Part shown: positions 52,652 to 61,008 of the stretch, in pieces
How the letters are laid out: every line of letters starts with the position of its first letter
How positions within the stretch are numbered: the stretch's first letter is position 1
Assembly (NCBI RefSeq): GCF_036985505.1
Contig: NZ_BTGQ01000002.1
Coordinates: 124,001-188,000, forward strand
DNA: 64,000 nt
DNA from: Croceitalea sp947503285
Lineage (GTDB): Bacteria; Bacteroidota; Bacteroidia; Flavobacteriales; Flavobacteriaceae
Direction of reading: 5' to 3'
Notes under the pieces: model-generated
What the model saw: the letters and a program-made list of their open reading frames with translations, nothing else
Databases searched by the model: none
Told to the model about the DNA's origin: nothing
Program-made: the position numbers and the translations under genes

Positions 52652-54838
52652 GTGAAGAAGCCAAGCTTTGCTATTCGTTACATATTCTGCCTTTTCTTTT
52701 TAGTATTATCCTCACAACAGATCATAGGGCAAGACAGTGACAATGATTCCTATCCTGATGTCAGTGATATTGACGATGATAACGATGGTATATTGGATAT
52801 TGATGAGATCCTGGGATGTACAGGTAGTTTAAGCTATGAATTCTATGATCTTTCGCCAACCGGTAACACGGTCGATAATATTCCAACCACAGGCGCCCTG
52901 GCGACCGGCACGGTAACCGATTTTGATGTGGACGCATTGCAGGCGTTGGTTGACCCGGGCGATACCGAAAGGTTTTCCATCCGTTATACGGGCAGTATCA
53001 ATATCGTAGCATCAAACACCTATACCTTTTACACCACTTCTGACGATGGAAGTAAATTATATATCAATGGCATCGAGGTTGTCGATAACGACGGGGCCCA
53101 TGGCAGTCGCGAAAGAAGCGGCAGCATACTGTTAAACCCAGGCATACATGCCATTACCGTCGAGTTTTTTGAACGCACAGGAGGGGAAAACCTATCTGTC
53201 GCCTATGAAAGTGCATCGATACCCAAACAAGCCCTGCCTTTTCAGATATTGATTTCTGGAGCCACTTGTGATTTTGACGGTGACGGACTCACCAATGACT
53301 TGGACCTCGATTCAGATAATGATGGCATTCCCGATAATGTAGAAGCACAAACGACATTTGGGTACGTAGCTCCCTCTTTAATCGATTCTGATGGAAACGG
53401 ATTGGATGACGCCTATGAATCTACCCCAGGTGCTGGTGAAGGGCTATACCCTGTCAATACCCAACCCATTTCAAATTTTGATTTCAATAACCTCGACGCT
53501 GATGGTGATGGTTTGCTGGATCAAGATGAGGCCGCTACGGGTTTAACGGGCAATGATAGCGACGGGGATGGCTTGGACGATGCTACGGACACCACCGATG
53601 GCACCTTACCAGGGGGGCAACCCAATTATGACGATGCCAATGGTACGATTGACACCCCATCTACACTGCCCAATACACAAAACCCCGGGGTAGCTGAAGT
53701 GGATTATCGAGATCGAACTCTGGATACGGACATGGACAATGTCATCGACTCCGTGGATGTTGATGATGATAACGATGGTATATTGGATACCGATGAAACA
53801 AGATGTGCCGGACAGTTAGCTTATGAGTTTTATGACAGTAGTCCTGTAGGTGATACCGTAGACAACATTCCGACAACGGGCGCCCTCTCAACAGGAACCT
53901 TTACCAGTTTTGATGTTGATGCCTTACAAAATCTGGTGGATCCGGGGGATAGGGAACGGTTTTCCATTCGATACTCAGGGTTTATACTGATTGAGGCCGC
54001 TGATACGTATACGTTTTTCACCTCATCGGATGACGGAAGTAAACTTTACATAGATGGTATTGAAGTCGTGGACAATGATGGCCTGCACAGTGTACGCGAA
54101 CGAAACGGATCCATCGCTTTGAGCATAGGCTTTCATGCCATTACGGTCGAATTTTTTGAACGTACCGGGGGGGAATTTCTTTCCGTAAGTTACCAAAGTT
54201 CGACCATTTCGAAAACACCACTTCCTTTTGAAATCCTATATGCCGATGGTGACGGATGTGATACCGATGGCGACGGTATTGTTAACAGACTTGACCCCGA
54301 CAGTGATGACGATACCTGTAACGATACCATTGAGGCCTATAATTCTGCCAGTGCGGACCCTGATAATGACGGTATTTATGGCACGGGTACCCCGAGCACC
54401 AACCCAGATGGGTCGGTAGTAGGAGCTCCCTACACTACCCCTGTGGATAATGATTCGAATGGTACTTTTGATTTTTTAGAAGCATACGTCGCACCGGTCA
54501 TTGTATCACAACCAGTCAATAGTACCGTATTTGCTGGTGAAAGCGCCACGTTTTCAGTCAGCGCCAACAACGCGAACAGTTATCAATGGCAACTGAGTAT
54601 CGATGGTGGTGGATCTTTTACGGATATCGCCGAGGGTGGTATCTATTCAGGAACCAACAGCACCGACCTTGTCATAAGTCAAACGGCACCTGATATGGAT
54701 AGCTATTTATATAGGGTATCCATATCCAATACGAATCATGTATGTGCAATACCCATTACAACAGATGCAGCAATACTAAACGTACGGGTACGTACCGTTA
54801 TCACCAACAGAAGAATTACGTTTAGGGTTAAAAACTAA
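52652..54838 (+). CDS. Surface protein with two TSP3-PA14 modules and an Ig-like domain
   Basis: The 728-residue product has a signal peptide (ending IIGQ) and a TSP3-type calcium repeat (DSDNDSYPDVSDIDDDNDG). Residues 39-200 and 368-529 are two copies of a TSP3-plus-PA14-like module, separated by more TSP3 repeats (205-345), then an Ig-like domain (about 617-708). PA14 domains bind glycans in other proteins. The C terminus ends in a basic tail (TVITNRRITFRVKN), which is not a typical T9SS type A sorting domain that I recognise. Start is GTG at 52652; no ATG fits because an in-frame stop lies 7 codons upstream. Likely a cell-surface adhesin. Confidence 0.85.
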   Translation: MKKPSFAIRYIFCLFFLVLSSQQIIGQDSDNDSYPDVSDIDDDNDGILDIDEILGCTGSLSYEFYDLSPTGNTVDNIPTTGALATGTVTDFDVDALQALVDPGDTERFSIRYTGSINIVASNTYTFYTTSDDGSKLYINGIEVVDNDGAHGSRERSGSILLNPGIHAITVEFFERTGGENLSVAYESASIPKQALPFQILISGATCDFDGDGLTNDLDLDSDNDGIPDNVEAQTTFGYVAPSLIDSDGNGLDDAYESTPGAGEGLYPVNTQPISNFDFNNLDADGDGLLDQDEAATGLTGNDSDGDGLDDATDTTDGTLPGGQPNYDDANGTIDTPSTLPNTQNPGVAEVDYRDRTLDTDMDNVIDSVDVDDDNDGILDTDETRCAGQLAYEFYDSSPVGDTVDNIPTTGALSTGTFTSFDVDALQNLVDPGDRERFSIRYSGFILIEAADTYTFFTSSDDGSKLYIDGIEVVDNDGLHSVRERNGSIALSIGFHAITVEFFERTGGEFLSVSYQSSTISKTPLPFEILYADGDGCDTDGDGIVNRLDPDSDDDTCNDTIEAYNSASADPDNDGIYGTGTPSTNPDGSVVGAPYTTPVDNDSNGTFDFLEAYVAPVIVSQPVNSTVFAGESATFSVSANNANSYQWQLSIDGGGSFTDIAEGGIYSGTNSTDLVISQTAPDMDSYLYRVSISNTNHVCAIPITTDAAILNVRVRTVITNRRITFRVKN

Positions 54839-55033
54839 GTAATAAGACATGGAATGCCCAAGTGTGCATCAACCTTAAAAAAAAATGAGTGCACCCCTAT
54901 GAAATCTTTTAGGAGTTCATATTACCATTAACCTGACATTGCTTAATGGACTTTACTCAGGTTTTCAAAATAGGTTTAGGTCAATTATTAAATAGGATCA
55001 TTTAAAATTTCTGACTTGGCAAACCAAAGAAAA

Positions 55034-57070
55034 CTACGATGCAATATTTTGGTAAACATCATGCAGGGTTATCTTAAATTGACTGCCATTATCACCTGTT
55101 CGGGAAAAGTACCCGTCAAACTGCTCCGTCAAACCCTCTACCAATTTCAAGCCAAAAGAATATTTATCTTCTTGCACCTCGGGAAAACCATTTCCGTTAT
55201 CCGCAATAAATAGGCTATATGCATTTTCGGCTTTTTCAAAGGTCACCAGTATGCGTCCTTGTTTTCTATTTTCAAATGCGTATTTGTAAGAATTGGTCAA
55301 TAGCTCGTTCAATATCAGCCCCAAAGGTACTGCCATGGACATCTTTAGCTCCACGTCTTGTAGTTTCTTGTCAATCGTTATATTTTTTGCTGGGGAATCA
55401 TAAGATATTCTGACATTTTCTAAAAGTCTATTGAAATAATAGCGTGCATTCACGCTGGTGATTTTATTGTTTTGATAGAGTTCCTCATGGATTATGGCAA
55501 GCGATTTAATACGGTTCTGACTCTCTTTCACCACTTTCATCACCTTTTTATCATCTGGAAATTTAGAGGTTTGGGCAGTCAAGAGACTGGATATTATTTG
55601 AAGGTTGTTCTTTACCCTATGATGCGTCTCTTTCACCAAAAGTTTGTTCTCGTTATTCTTGTTCTGAATTATGGCCAACGACTTTTTCTTACTTTTATAA
55701 CCCTTATAATAGACAACGGCCAGCACTAATAGCAATAGGGCAAGAATACCCAAGCCTATCTGAACTAGACGCATTTTGGCCCTATTTGCCTCTTTAACAC
55801 TGTTTTCCGTATTCAATAGGGCAATCTCATTGTCTTTACGCTCTGTTTCATATGCTATGTTCAACTGGGCAATCGTATTAGCGGTGTTCTCTGAGGCAAT
55901 GCTGTCTTTTAACCTCAGATAGGCCCAAAGGTTCTTGATATAAGATTCATGGTCCCCTTTTAGGGAATCGACCTTAGCCTGAAGTTGATGGATATCCTTT
56001 TCTGAAAGCATATCCTTTATTTTTAACTGAATTTTGGTTGCCTTATCTATTTGATTCTGGGCATTCACGATTTCATTTTGATCAATATAGAAATGGGCCA
56101 AATCCAAATGGAATATCATCATACCGTGTATATCATCCCTGGCCTTTGAAAGGGTCAATATTTTTTCATAGTCCAACACAACATCTTTGTAATTACCGGT
56201 ATATTCATTATAATTAGCCTTATTCATGTGATAGGTAACTAAAAAATTCTTGGCGATATCCGGATATTTCTCCATGTGCCTATCAAATTTGCCCAATCGC
56301 TCTTTTGCTTCATCGTATCGCTCCAATTCCAATAAACTTGCCGCCATTGTAAGCGATGAAAAGATAATGGATGCCGGGTTTTCCATTTTATTGGCCAATT
56401 CATTGGCAATGGCTTGATGATGTAGCGCTTGTTCATAATCTTTAAAATAACCATATGCAATGGCGGTATTCATAGTAATATTATAAGTATCAAAATCGTT
56501 GTCGGGTATCGTATTTGCTATACGGAGGGATGCCAACATTTCTTTTATTGCTAAATCGGTATATCCCTTTTTCAAGTAATCCACCCCTAATTTGTTGTAG
56601 AATATGTATTGTTTATATGGTGGGTCTATCTCTTTGGATATCCTTAAAATCGCCCGGGTGTATTTTAAACAGGAGTCCAATTCGTATTGCGGATAATAAA
56701 TTCCATGTAGGGCATAAAAACCGGTTTTCTTGGCATAAGGCCCTAATCGTTTATTACGCAATAGTTCATAGATCCTATCTGCGGCGGCCAGATCATTGCC
56801 CAATCTATAATCGGCAAGGGCAATACTCGATTTACTGGCTATTTCCCCATCTCGATAGTCTAATTCCTCACTCATTTTAAGGGCTTTTTTCGCATAGTAG
56901 AGACCGCTGTCTGGCTGCGACTTGTAATGCCTGATGGATAAAAATGTAAGGTCTTGGACCGTACTCTCGCTAACACCACTATTTTTAATTTTTAACAGTA
57001 GACCGTCTTTAAGCTGTGCGATACAAAATGTAGTACTTAAAACAAAGTAGAGGAGGATGTTTTTGTTCAT
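55034..57070 (-). CDS. TPR sensor histidine kinase, HisKA_2 type
   Basis: The product (about 678 residues) has a signal peptide (MNKNILLYFVLSTTFCIAQ), a periplasmic tetratricopeptide region (about 30-390), a coiled coil, one membrane helix (about 434-455) and a cytoplasmic kinase. The H-box is KETHHRVKNNLQII (about 480-493), HisKA_2 type; the ATPase has the N-box LNELLTNSYKYAF and G1 DNGNGFPE. HisKA_2 kinases often phosphorylate a LytTR-type regulator, but none is adjacent. I chose ATG at 57070 over 57094, which adds an N terminus before the signal. Function in sensing unknown. Confidence 0.88.
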   Translation of the reverse strand: MNKNILLYFVLSTTFCIAQLKDGLLLKIKNSGVSESTVQDLTFLSIRHYKSQPDSGLYYAKKALKMSEELDYRDGEIASKSSIALADYRLGNDLAAADRIYELLRNKRLGPYAKKTGFYALHGIYYPQYELDSCLKYTRAILRISKEIDPPYKQYIFYNKLGVDYLKKGYTDLAIKEMLASLRIANTIPDNDFDTYNITMNTAIAYGYFKDYEQALHHQAIANELANKMENPASIIFSSLTMAASLLELERYDEAKERLGKFDRHMEKYPDIAKNFLVTYHMNKANYNEYTGNYKDVVLDYEKILTLSKARDDIHGMMIFHLDLAHFYIDQNEIVNAQNQIDKATKIQLKIKDMLSEKDIHQLQAKVDSLKGDHESYIKNLWAYLRLKDSIASENTANTIAQLNIAYETERKDNEIALLNTENSVKEANRAKMRLVQIGLGILALLLLVLAVVYYKGYKSKKKSLAIIQNKNNENKLLVKETHHRVKNNLQIISSLLTAQTSKFPDDKKVMKVVKESQNRIKSLAIIHEELYQNNKITSVNARYYFNRLLENVRISYDSPAKNITIDKKLQDVELKMSMAVPLGLILNELLTNSYKYAFENRKQGRILVTFEKAENAYSLFIADNGNGFPEVQEDKYSFGLKLVEGLTEQFDGYFSRTGDNGSQFKITLHDVYQNIAS

Positions 57071-57726
57071 AGTGGTTGGTTTAGGATAATTCATCTGTTT
57101 TGGTCAAATGGCCGTTATAGTTACCTGGCTAAGGTTACTCACCGTATCCATTTAAAAGTTTCGTATATCTAAATGAAATAGCGCTTGTTGGTTGCAATTA
57201 GTTTTTAGTTGGTCGAATCCCAAGTATGTAGCAGGCACGAGCAAACAAACTGGGGCGAACCCTAATTTGACCGTATCACCCCAGTTTTTTACTATTTAGG
57301 GTTTCAATGAATTAGGTCGTTTTTTCTGGTTTTTAGTTGCAAAAAGTGTTGAAAAAATTTGACCTCCATCATATACCGAATTTATGTATGGTAGTTTTTC
57401 GGCTTTTTACTTATTCCGATATTTTTTTGTAGGTACACCCTTAATTTGAGATAGTACGATGAAGAAACGATGATTTAACCTGGTAAAACAATAAACGGGA
57501 ATTCAGATAGGGTTATTCTTTTCCCATATAGAAAACGTACAAAAAGAAAATACGGTAATGCTTTACAAATTATTATGCCCTTTGACAAAATAAAGTTTGG
57601 GTGTTCTTAAGGGCGCCAAAAAATAAATATCAGAGCACTATCTTCAAAGGCCTTAAAAAGTATTTATGAAAAGAAAAATTCCGTAAATCGCTGATATACG
57701 AATTTTTGAATCCAATTAAAAAAGAG
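57071..57726. other. Non-coding stretch with one hairpin
   Basis: About 650 bases upstream of the histidine kinase gene hold no gene I can support. The sole structured element is AAACTGGGG (about 57248-57256) against CCCCAGTTT (about 57281-57289), followed by T's on the plus strand. It resembles an intrinsic terminator with no gene in front of it. The rest is A+T-rich. Confidence 0.5.
57248..57292 (+). terminator. Orphan terminator-like hairpin
   Basis: AAACTGGGG pairs perfectly with CCCCAGTTT (9 bp), about 24-base loop, then TTT on the plus strand; the reverse strand also has T's after the stem. No plus-strand gene lies upstream, so either an unseen small RNA precedes it or it is a relic. 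Confidence 0.4.
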
Positions 57727-57740
57727 CGACTACGGTAGTC
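57727..57740 (-). terminator. Hairpin at the left end of the repeat array
   Basis: GACTAC-G-GTAGTC (57728-57740) is a perfect inverted repeat; on the minus strand it is followed by GCTCTTTTTT, so a transcript coming from the tRNA through the array could end here. Confidence 0.45.
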
Positions 57741-57748
57741 TTGACCTC

Positions 57749-58284
57749 GTCTTTCCTAACAAAGCTCCGCTTTGAAAACCAAAAAGCACACTAACAAATC
57801 CATTATGCCGGTAAGCGACATACCACAAAAAAGGGATTGGCTTCGTCTTTCCTAACAAAGTTCCGCTTTGAAAACCAAAAAGCCGCACTTACAAATCCAT
57901 TATGCCGGTAAGCGACATACCACAAAAAGGGGATTGACTTCGTCTTTCCTAACAAAGCTCCGCTTTGAAAACCAAAAAGCCGCACTTACAAATCCATTAT
58001 GCCGGGAAGCGACATACCACAAAAAGGGGATTGACTTCGTCTTTCCTAACAAAGCTCCGCTTTGAAAACCAAAAAGCCGCACTTACAAATCCATTATGCC
58101 GGGAAGCGACATTCCACAAAAAGGGGATTGACTTCGTCTTTCCTAACAAAGCTCCGCTTTGAAAACCAAAAAGCCGCACTTACAAATCCATTATGCCGGG
58201 AAGCGACATACCACAAAAAGGGGATTGACTTCGTCTTTCCTAACAAAGCTCCGCTTTGAAAACCAAAAAGCCGCACTTACAAAT
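57749..58284. repeat. 97-bp tandem repeat array, about 5.5 copies
   Basis: The motif GTCTTTCCTAACAAAG begins at 57749, 57845, 57942, 58039, 58136 and 58233: spacing 96, then 97 four times. Copies 3-6 are almost identical, copies 1-2 carry more changes (for example CGGTAAG instead of CGGGAAG). Each unit carries the hairpin CAAAGC-TCC-GCTTTG. Since 97 is not a multiple of 3, the 60-65 codon open frames running across it on both strands shift frame each unit and are not genes. The array lies directly downstream of tRNA-Arg. Function unknown; copy number should vary between strains. Confidence 0.95.
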
Positions 58285-58320
58285 TCAAGCAAGCTTGATT
58301 TGACGTGCAGCTTTTTGGTT
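58261..58320 (-). terminator. Long hairpin between tRNA-Arg and the repeat array
   Basis: AACCAAAAAGC (58261-58271) pairs with GCTTTTTGGTT (58310-58320), continued by GCAC/GTGC and CAAAT.CAAGC/GCTTGATTTG with small bulges, giving a 60-base imperfect hairpin. The left arm is also part of the last repeat unit. On the minus strand it stands just after the tRNA and could end or process its transcript. Confidence 0.65.
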
Positions 58321-58326
58321 TATTCG

Positions 58327-58400
58327 TGACCACGGTAGGATTCAAACCTACGACCGCTGGAGCCGAAATCCAGTGCTCTATTCAGCTGAGCTACGTGGCC
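58327..58400 (-). tRNA. tRNA-Arg (anticodon TCG)
   Basis: A complete 74-base cloverleaf on the minus strand: acceptor GGCCACG/CGTGGTC, D-arm AGCTCAG...GAGC, anticodon stem CTGGA/TCCAG with loop TTTCGGC giving anticodon TCG (reads CGN/CGA arginine codons), and T-arm with TTTGAATCC. No CCA is encoded. The tandem array begins about 40 bases past the 3' end; the 5' side faces yqeY. Confidence 0.93.
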
Positions 58401-58446
58401 GTATTCCGCGCGAAGCAACGGAATCTTTTCAATATTTCCAAATAAG

Positions 58447-58899
58447 TTATTTGGCAAGCTTTTGTTTCACAATAGTTGATATGGTCTTACCATCGGCTTG
58501 TCCTGACAATTCTTTAGAGACCAATCCCATTACTTTTCCCATATCTTTCATACCAGATGCACCAACATCAGCAATGGTTCGTACAACAACTTTCTCGACT
58601 TCTTCTGCGGTTAATTGCGCTGGCAAAAATTTGGATATCACTTTAACTTGGGCCAACTCTGGTTCTGCTAAATCACTTCTTCCCTGTTCAGTGAAAATGG
58701 CCGCACTATCTTTTCGTTGTTTGACCAATTTTTGAACTAGTTTCACCTCATCTTCTTCTGAAAGGCCATCACCACCGCCCTTTTCAGTTTGGGCCAATAA
58801 TATTGCGGATTTTATTGCACGTAATGATTCTAGGGCAACGGTGTCCTTAGCTTTCATAGCCGCTTTCATCTCTGTCATCACTTTCTCTTGTAACCCCAT
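58447..58899 (-). CDS. yqeY: GatB/YqeY domain protein
   Basis: The product of about 150 residues is a YqeY family protein, similar to the C-terminal tRNA-binding tail domain of GatB. It starts MGLQEKVMTEMKAAMKAKD and carries LESLRAIKSAILLAQ, LVKQRKDSAAIF, ISKFLPAQLTAEE and GASGMKDMGKVMGLVSKEL. A second ATG two codons upstream (58905) is also possible. It lies between ftsZ and tRNA-Arg, with a terminator separating it from ftsZ. YqeY has no settled function; involvement with tRNA is suggested by its fold. Family secure. Confidence 0.93.
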   Translation of the reverse strand: MGLQEKVMTEMKAAMKAKDTVALESLRAIKSAILLAQTEKGGGDGLSEEDEVKLVQKLVKQRKDSAAIFTEQGRSDLAEPELAQVKVISKFLPAQLTAEEVEKVVVRTIADVGASGMKDMGKVMGLVSKELSGQADGKTISTIVKQKLAK

Positions 58900-58933
58900 A
58901 ACCATGAAATTTTGATTGGCGAAGATAAAAAAT

Positions 58934-58965
58934 AAACCCGAAAAATGGTTTACACTTTCGGGTTT
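58934..58965 (-). terminator. ftsZ terminator
   Basis: AAACCCGAAA (58934-58943) pairs with TTTCGGGTTT (58956-58965); on the minus strand the stem is followed by ATTTTT. It closes the murC-ftsQ-ftsA-ftsZ transcript. Confidence 0.85.
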
Positions 58966-59001
58966 AAAAGCTTCTATGCTTTAGAAACGTACTTTACGCT
59001 A

Positions 59002-60981
59002 CTAATCAACATTGTCATGTAAAAAAGAATTATTTGAGCGCAATTGAATTTCGTCATTACTATCCTCGCCCAAAGTCATTCTAGACACCTTTTGTTCCAA
59101 TGGTTTTTCGTTTAAATCAACACCCTGTCTTTTATAAGCGGGCTGTTTTTCAATTTCATCGATACTGTTTCGATTGTTTTGAAACTTATAGTTGAAATTC
59201 TTCAGTTTTTGACGTCTCTCATCTGCCCTTTCCTTCAATATATCATTTATGGAACTATTGAAGGGATCTGCATTACCCGAAGAACCCTCATTTGAAGTAT
59301 CGGCCTCTGATTTAATCGTTTTTTTCTCAAAAATCAATTCATCTTCGACCAATTTTGGTTCATGGGTTTCCGCAACGGACCTAGCACCGGTCAACTTGGT
59401 CTCCAACTCCATGTATTCTTCAAGGTCATATCGGGTCTCCCCTTCTTTATTGTACTCTAGAACGGGACTCACCTCTACGTACTCATTTACGTCCATATCT
59501 TTAACCTCGTCGGTCAAATCAAATGTAATCGTATTCCCCTTTGGCTCTTCTTGGTTCAAATCACTCAGGGGCATGTCAAAGGTAAGCGCGAACTGATCCT
59601 CTTCAATTGGTTTTGCTGATACTACCTCTGGATCGATGACTTCAATATCATTAAGAATGTTCTTTGCCTCAATAATAATAAAGTCTTCTTCTACATTTGT
59701 AGCAATCGTTTCCTTTACTGTTTCAGGAACCACTTCTTCATAGAAAACATTGAAGTTTCTGATATAACTGGTCGTTTCAATTAAATCGGATTCTGGTTTT
59801 TTATTTGATACTACCATCTCGATTTCATCATCTTCCTCTAACTGGTGTTTGATTACGGGCTCAACTTCGATTACCTGTCTTTCTACCTCAGCGGTATTAG
59901 CCATGTTTTGCGACCCTAAATTCTGTACGGCTCGCTGCTCATCTTCAAGGGTATGGATAATTTTCTTTGTTTCGGTATTGGTGATCTCATCTTGTTGTTC
60001 ACAATTGAACCCCGTCGCAATCACGGTAACCGCAATCGAATCACCAAGGCTTTCGTCTTCTCCAATACCCATTATAATATTGGCGGTCTGTCCCGCTTCC
60101 GTCTGTATGAAATCATTGATCTCACCTATTTCGTCAATGGTTATTTCTTGACCGCCAGATACGATCAACAACAAGACGTTCTTGGCACCTGTAATTTTAT
60201 TGTCATTAAGCAGTGGGGAATCCAATGCTTTGGTAATAGCCTCATTGGCCCTTGCTGAACCCGCTGAGATTGAAGATCCCATTATGGCCGTTCCACTATT
60301 CGACAACACCGTTTTAGCATCACGTAAATCGATATTCTGTGTATAGTGATGTGTAATAACCTCTGCAATACCTTTGGCCGCAGTTGACAATACTTCATCA
60401 GCCTTTGAAAATCCGGCTTTATAGCCTAGGTTTCCATAAATGTCACGTAATTTATTGTTATTGATGATAATCAAGGAATCAACGTTGTCCCGCAACTTTG
60501 AAATACCCTGTTGCGCTTGATTACAACGGTGGGCCCCTTCAAATTGAAATGGGGTAGTCACTATACCCACTGTAAGAACACCCAATTCTTTTGCAGTTTT
60601 GGCAATGATCGGCGCAGCTCCCGTACCTGTGCCGCCACCCATGCCAGCAGTAATAAAAACCATCTTGGTATTTTGTTCCAACATCGTTTTAATATCTTCC
60701 ATACTCTCCATGGCCGCCTGTTCCCCTATCGAGGGATCGGCACCTGCACCAAGCCCTTCGGTCAGCGAGACCCCAAGTTGAATTTTATTTGGGATCGAAC
60801 TATTTTCCAAAGCCTGTGAATCCGTATTACAGATTACAAAGTCCACACCATTTATTCCAGATTGGAACATATGGTTTATGGCATTGCTTCCACCACCACC
60901 AACGCCAATGACTTTTATGACATTGCTCTTATTTTTCGGGAGGTCAAAAGCGATATTATCAAATTCCGTGTTCTTACTCAT
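59002..60981 (-). CDS. ftsZ: FtsZ, cell division GTPase with long C-terminal linker
   Basis: FtsZ polymerises into the Z-ring. The 659-residue product has the tubulin-like core (about 1-330): VIGVGGGGSNAINHM, nucleotide motif GGGTGTG (115-121) and FQFEGAHRCNQA. The core is followed by about 300 residues of acidic, probably disordered linker, compared with 60 or so in E. coli, ending in a conserved-looking C-terminal peptide (EIQLRSNNSFLHDNVD). Long linkers are usual in Flavobacteria. It lies 27 bases after ftsA. The last gene of the operon before a terminator. Secure. Confidence 0.97.
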   Translation of the reverse strand: MSKNTEFDNIAFDLPKNKSNVIKVIGVGGGGSNAINHMFQSGINGVDFVICNTDSQALENSSIPNKIQLGVSLTEGLGAGADPSIGEQAAMESMEDIKTMLEQNTKMVFITAGMGGGTGTGAAPIIAKTAKELGVLTVGIVTTPFQFEGAHRCNQAQQGISKLRDNVDSLIIINNNKLRDIYGNLGYKAGFSKADEVLSTAAKGIAEVITHHYTQNIDLRDAKTVLSNSGTAIMGSSISAGSARANEAITKALDSPLLNDNKITGAKNVLLLIVSGGQEITIDEIGEINDFIQTEAGQTANIIMGIGEDESLGDSIAVTVIATGFNCEQQDEITNTETKKIIHTLEDEQRAVQNLGSQNMANTAEVERQVIEVEPVIKHQLEEDDEIEMVVSNKKPESDLIETTSYIRNFNVFYEEVVPETVKETIATNVEEDFIIIEAKNILNDIEVIDPEVVSAKPIEEDQFALTFDMPLSDLNQEEPKGNTITFDLTDEVKDMDVNEYVEVSPVLEYNKEGETRYDLEEYMELETKLTGARSVAETHEPKLVEDELIFEKKTIKSEADTSNEGSSGNADPFNSSINDILKERADERRQKLKNFNYKFQNNRNSIDEIEKQPAYKRQGVDLNEKPLEQKVSRMTLGEDSNDEIQLRSNNSFLHDNVD

Positions 60982-61008
60982 GATGCTTTTATTTATTGTG
61001 GGTGTATT

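Noticed and set aside
57749..58284. Overlapping 60-65 codon open frames on both strands in the repeat array
   Set aside because: Unit length 97 shifts frame every copy, the frames repeat identically and have no start signal or family; they follow from the repeat, not from coding.
57749..58284. CRISPR array or integron attC cassette array
   Set aside because: No unique spacers: the whole 97-bp unit is repeated. A CTAACAAAGC stretch recalls attC but the partner GTTRRRY site and integrase are missing.
58327..58400. Integration (attachment) site at tRNA-Arg
   Set aside because: No integrase or direct repeat of the tRNA 3' end was seen; the neighbouring DNA is a tandem array, not an island.
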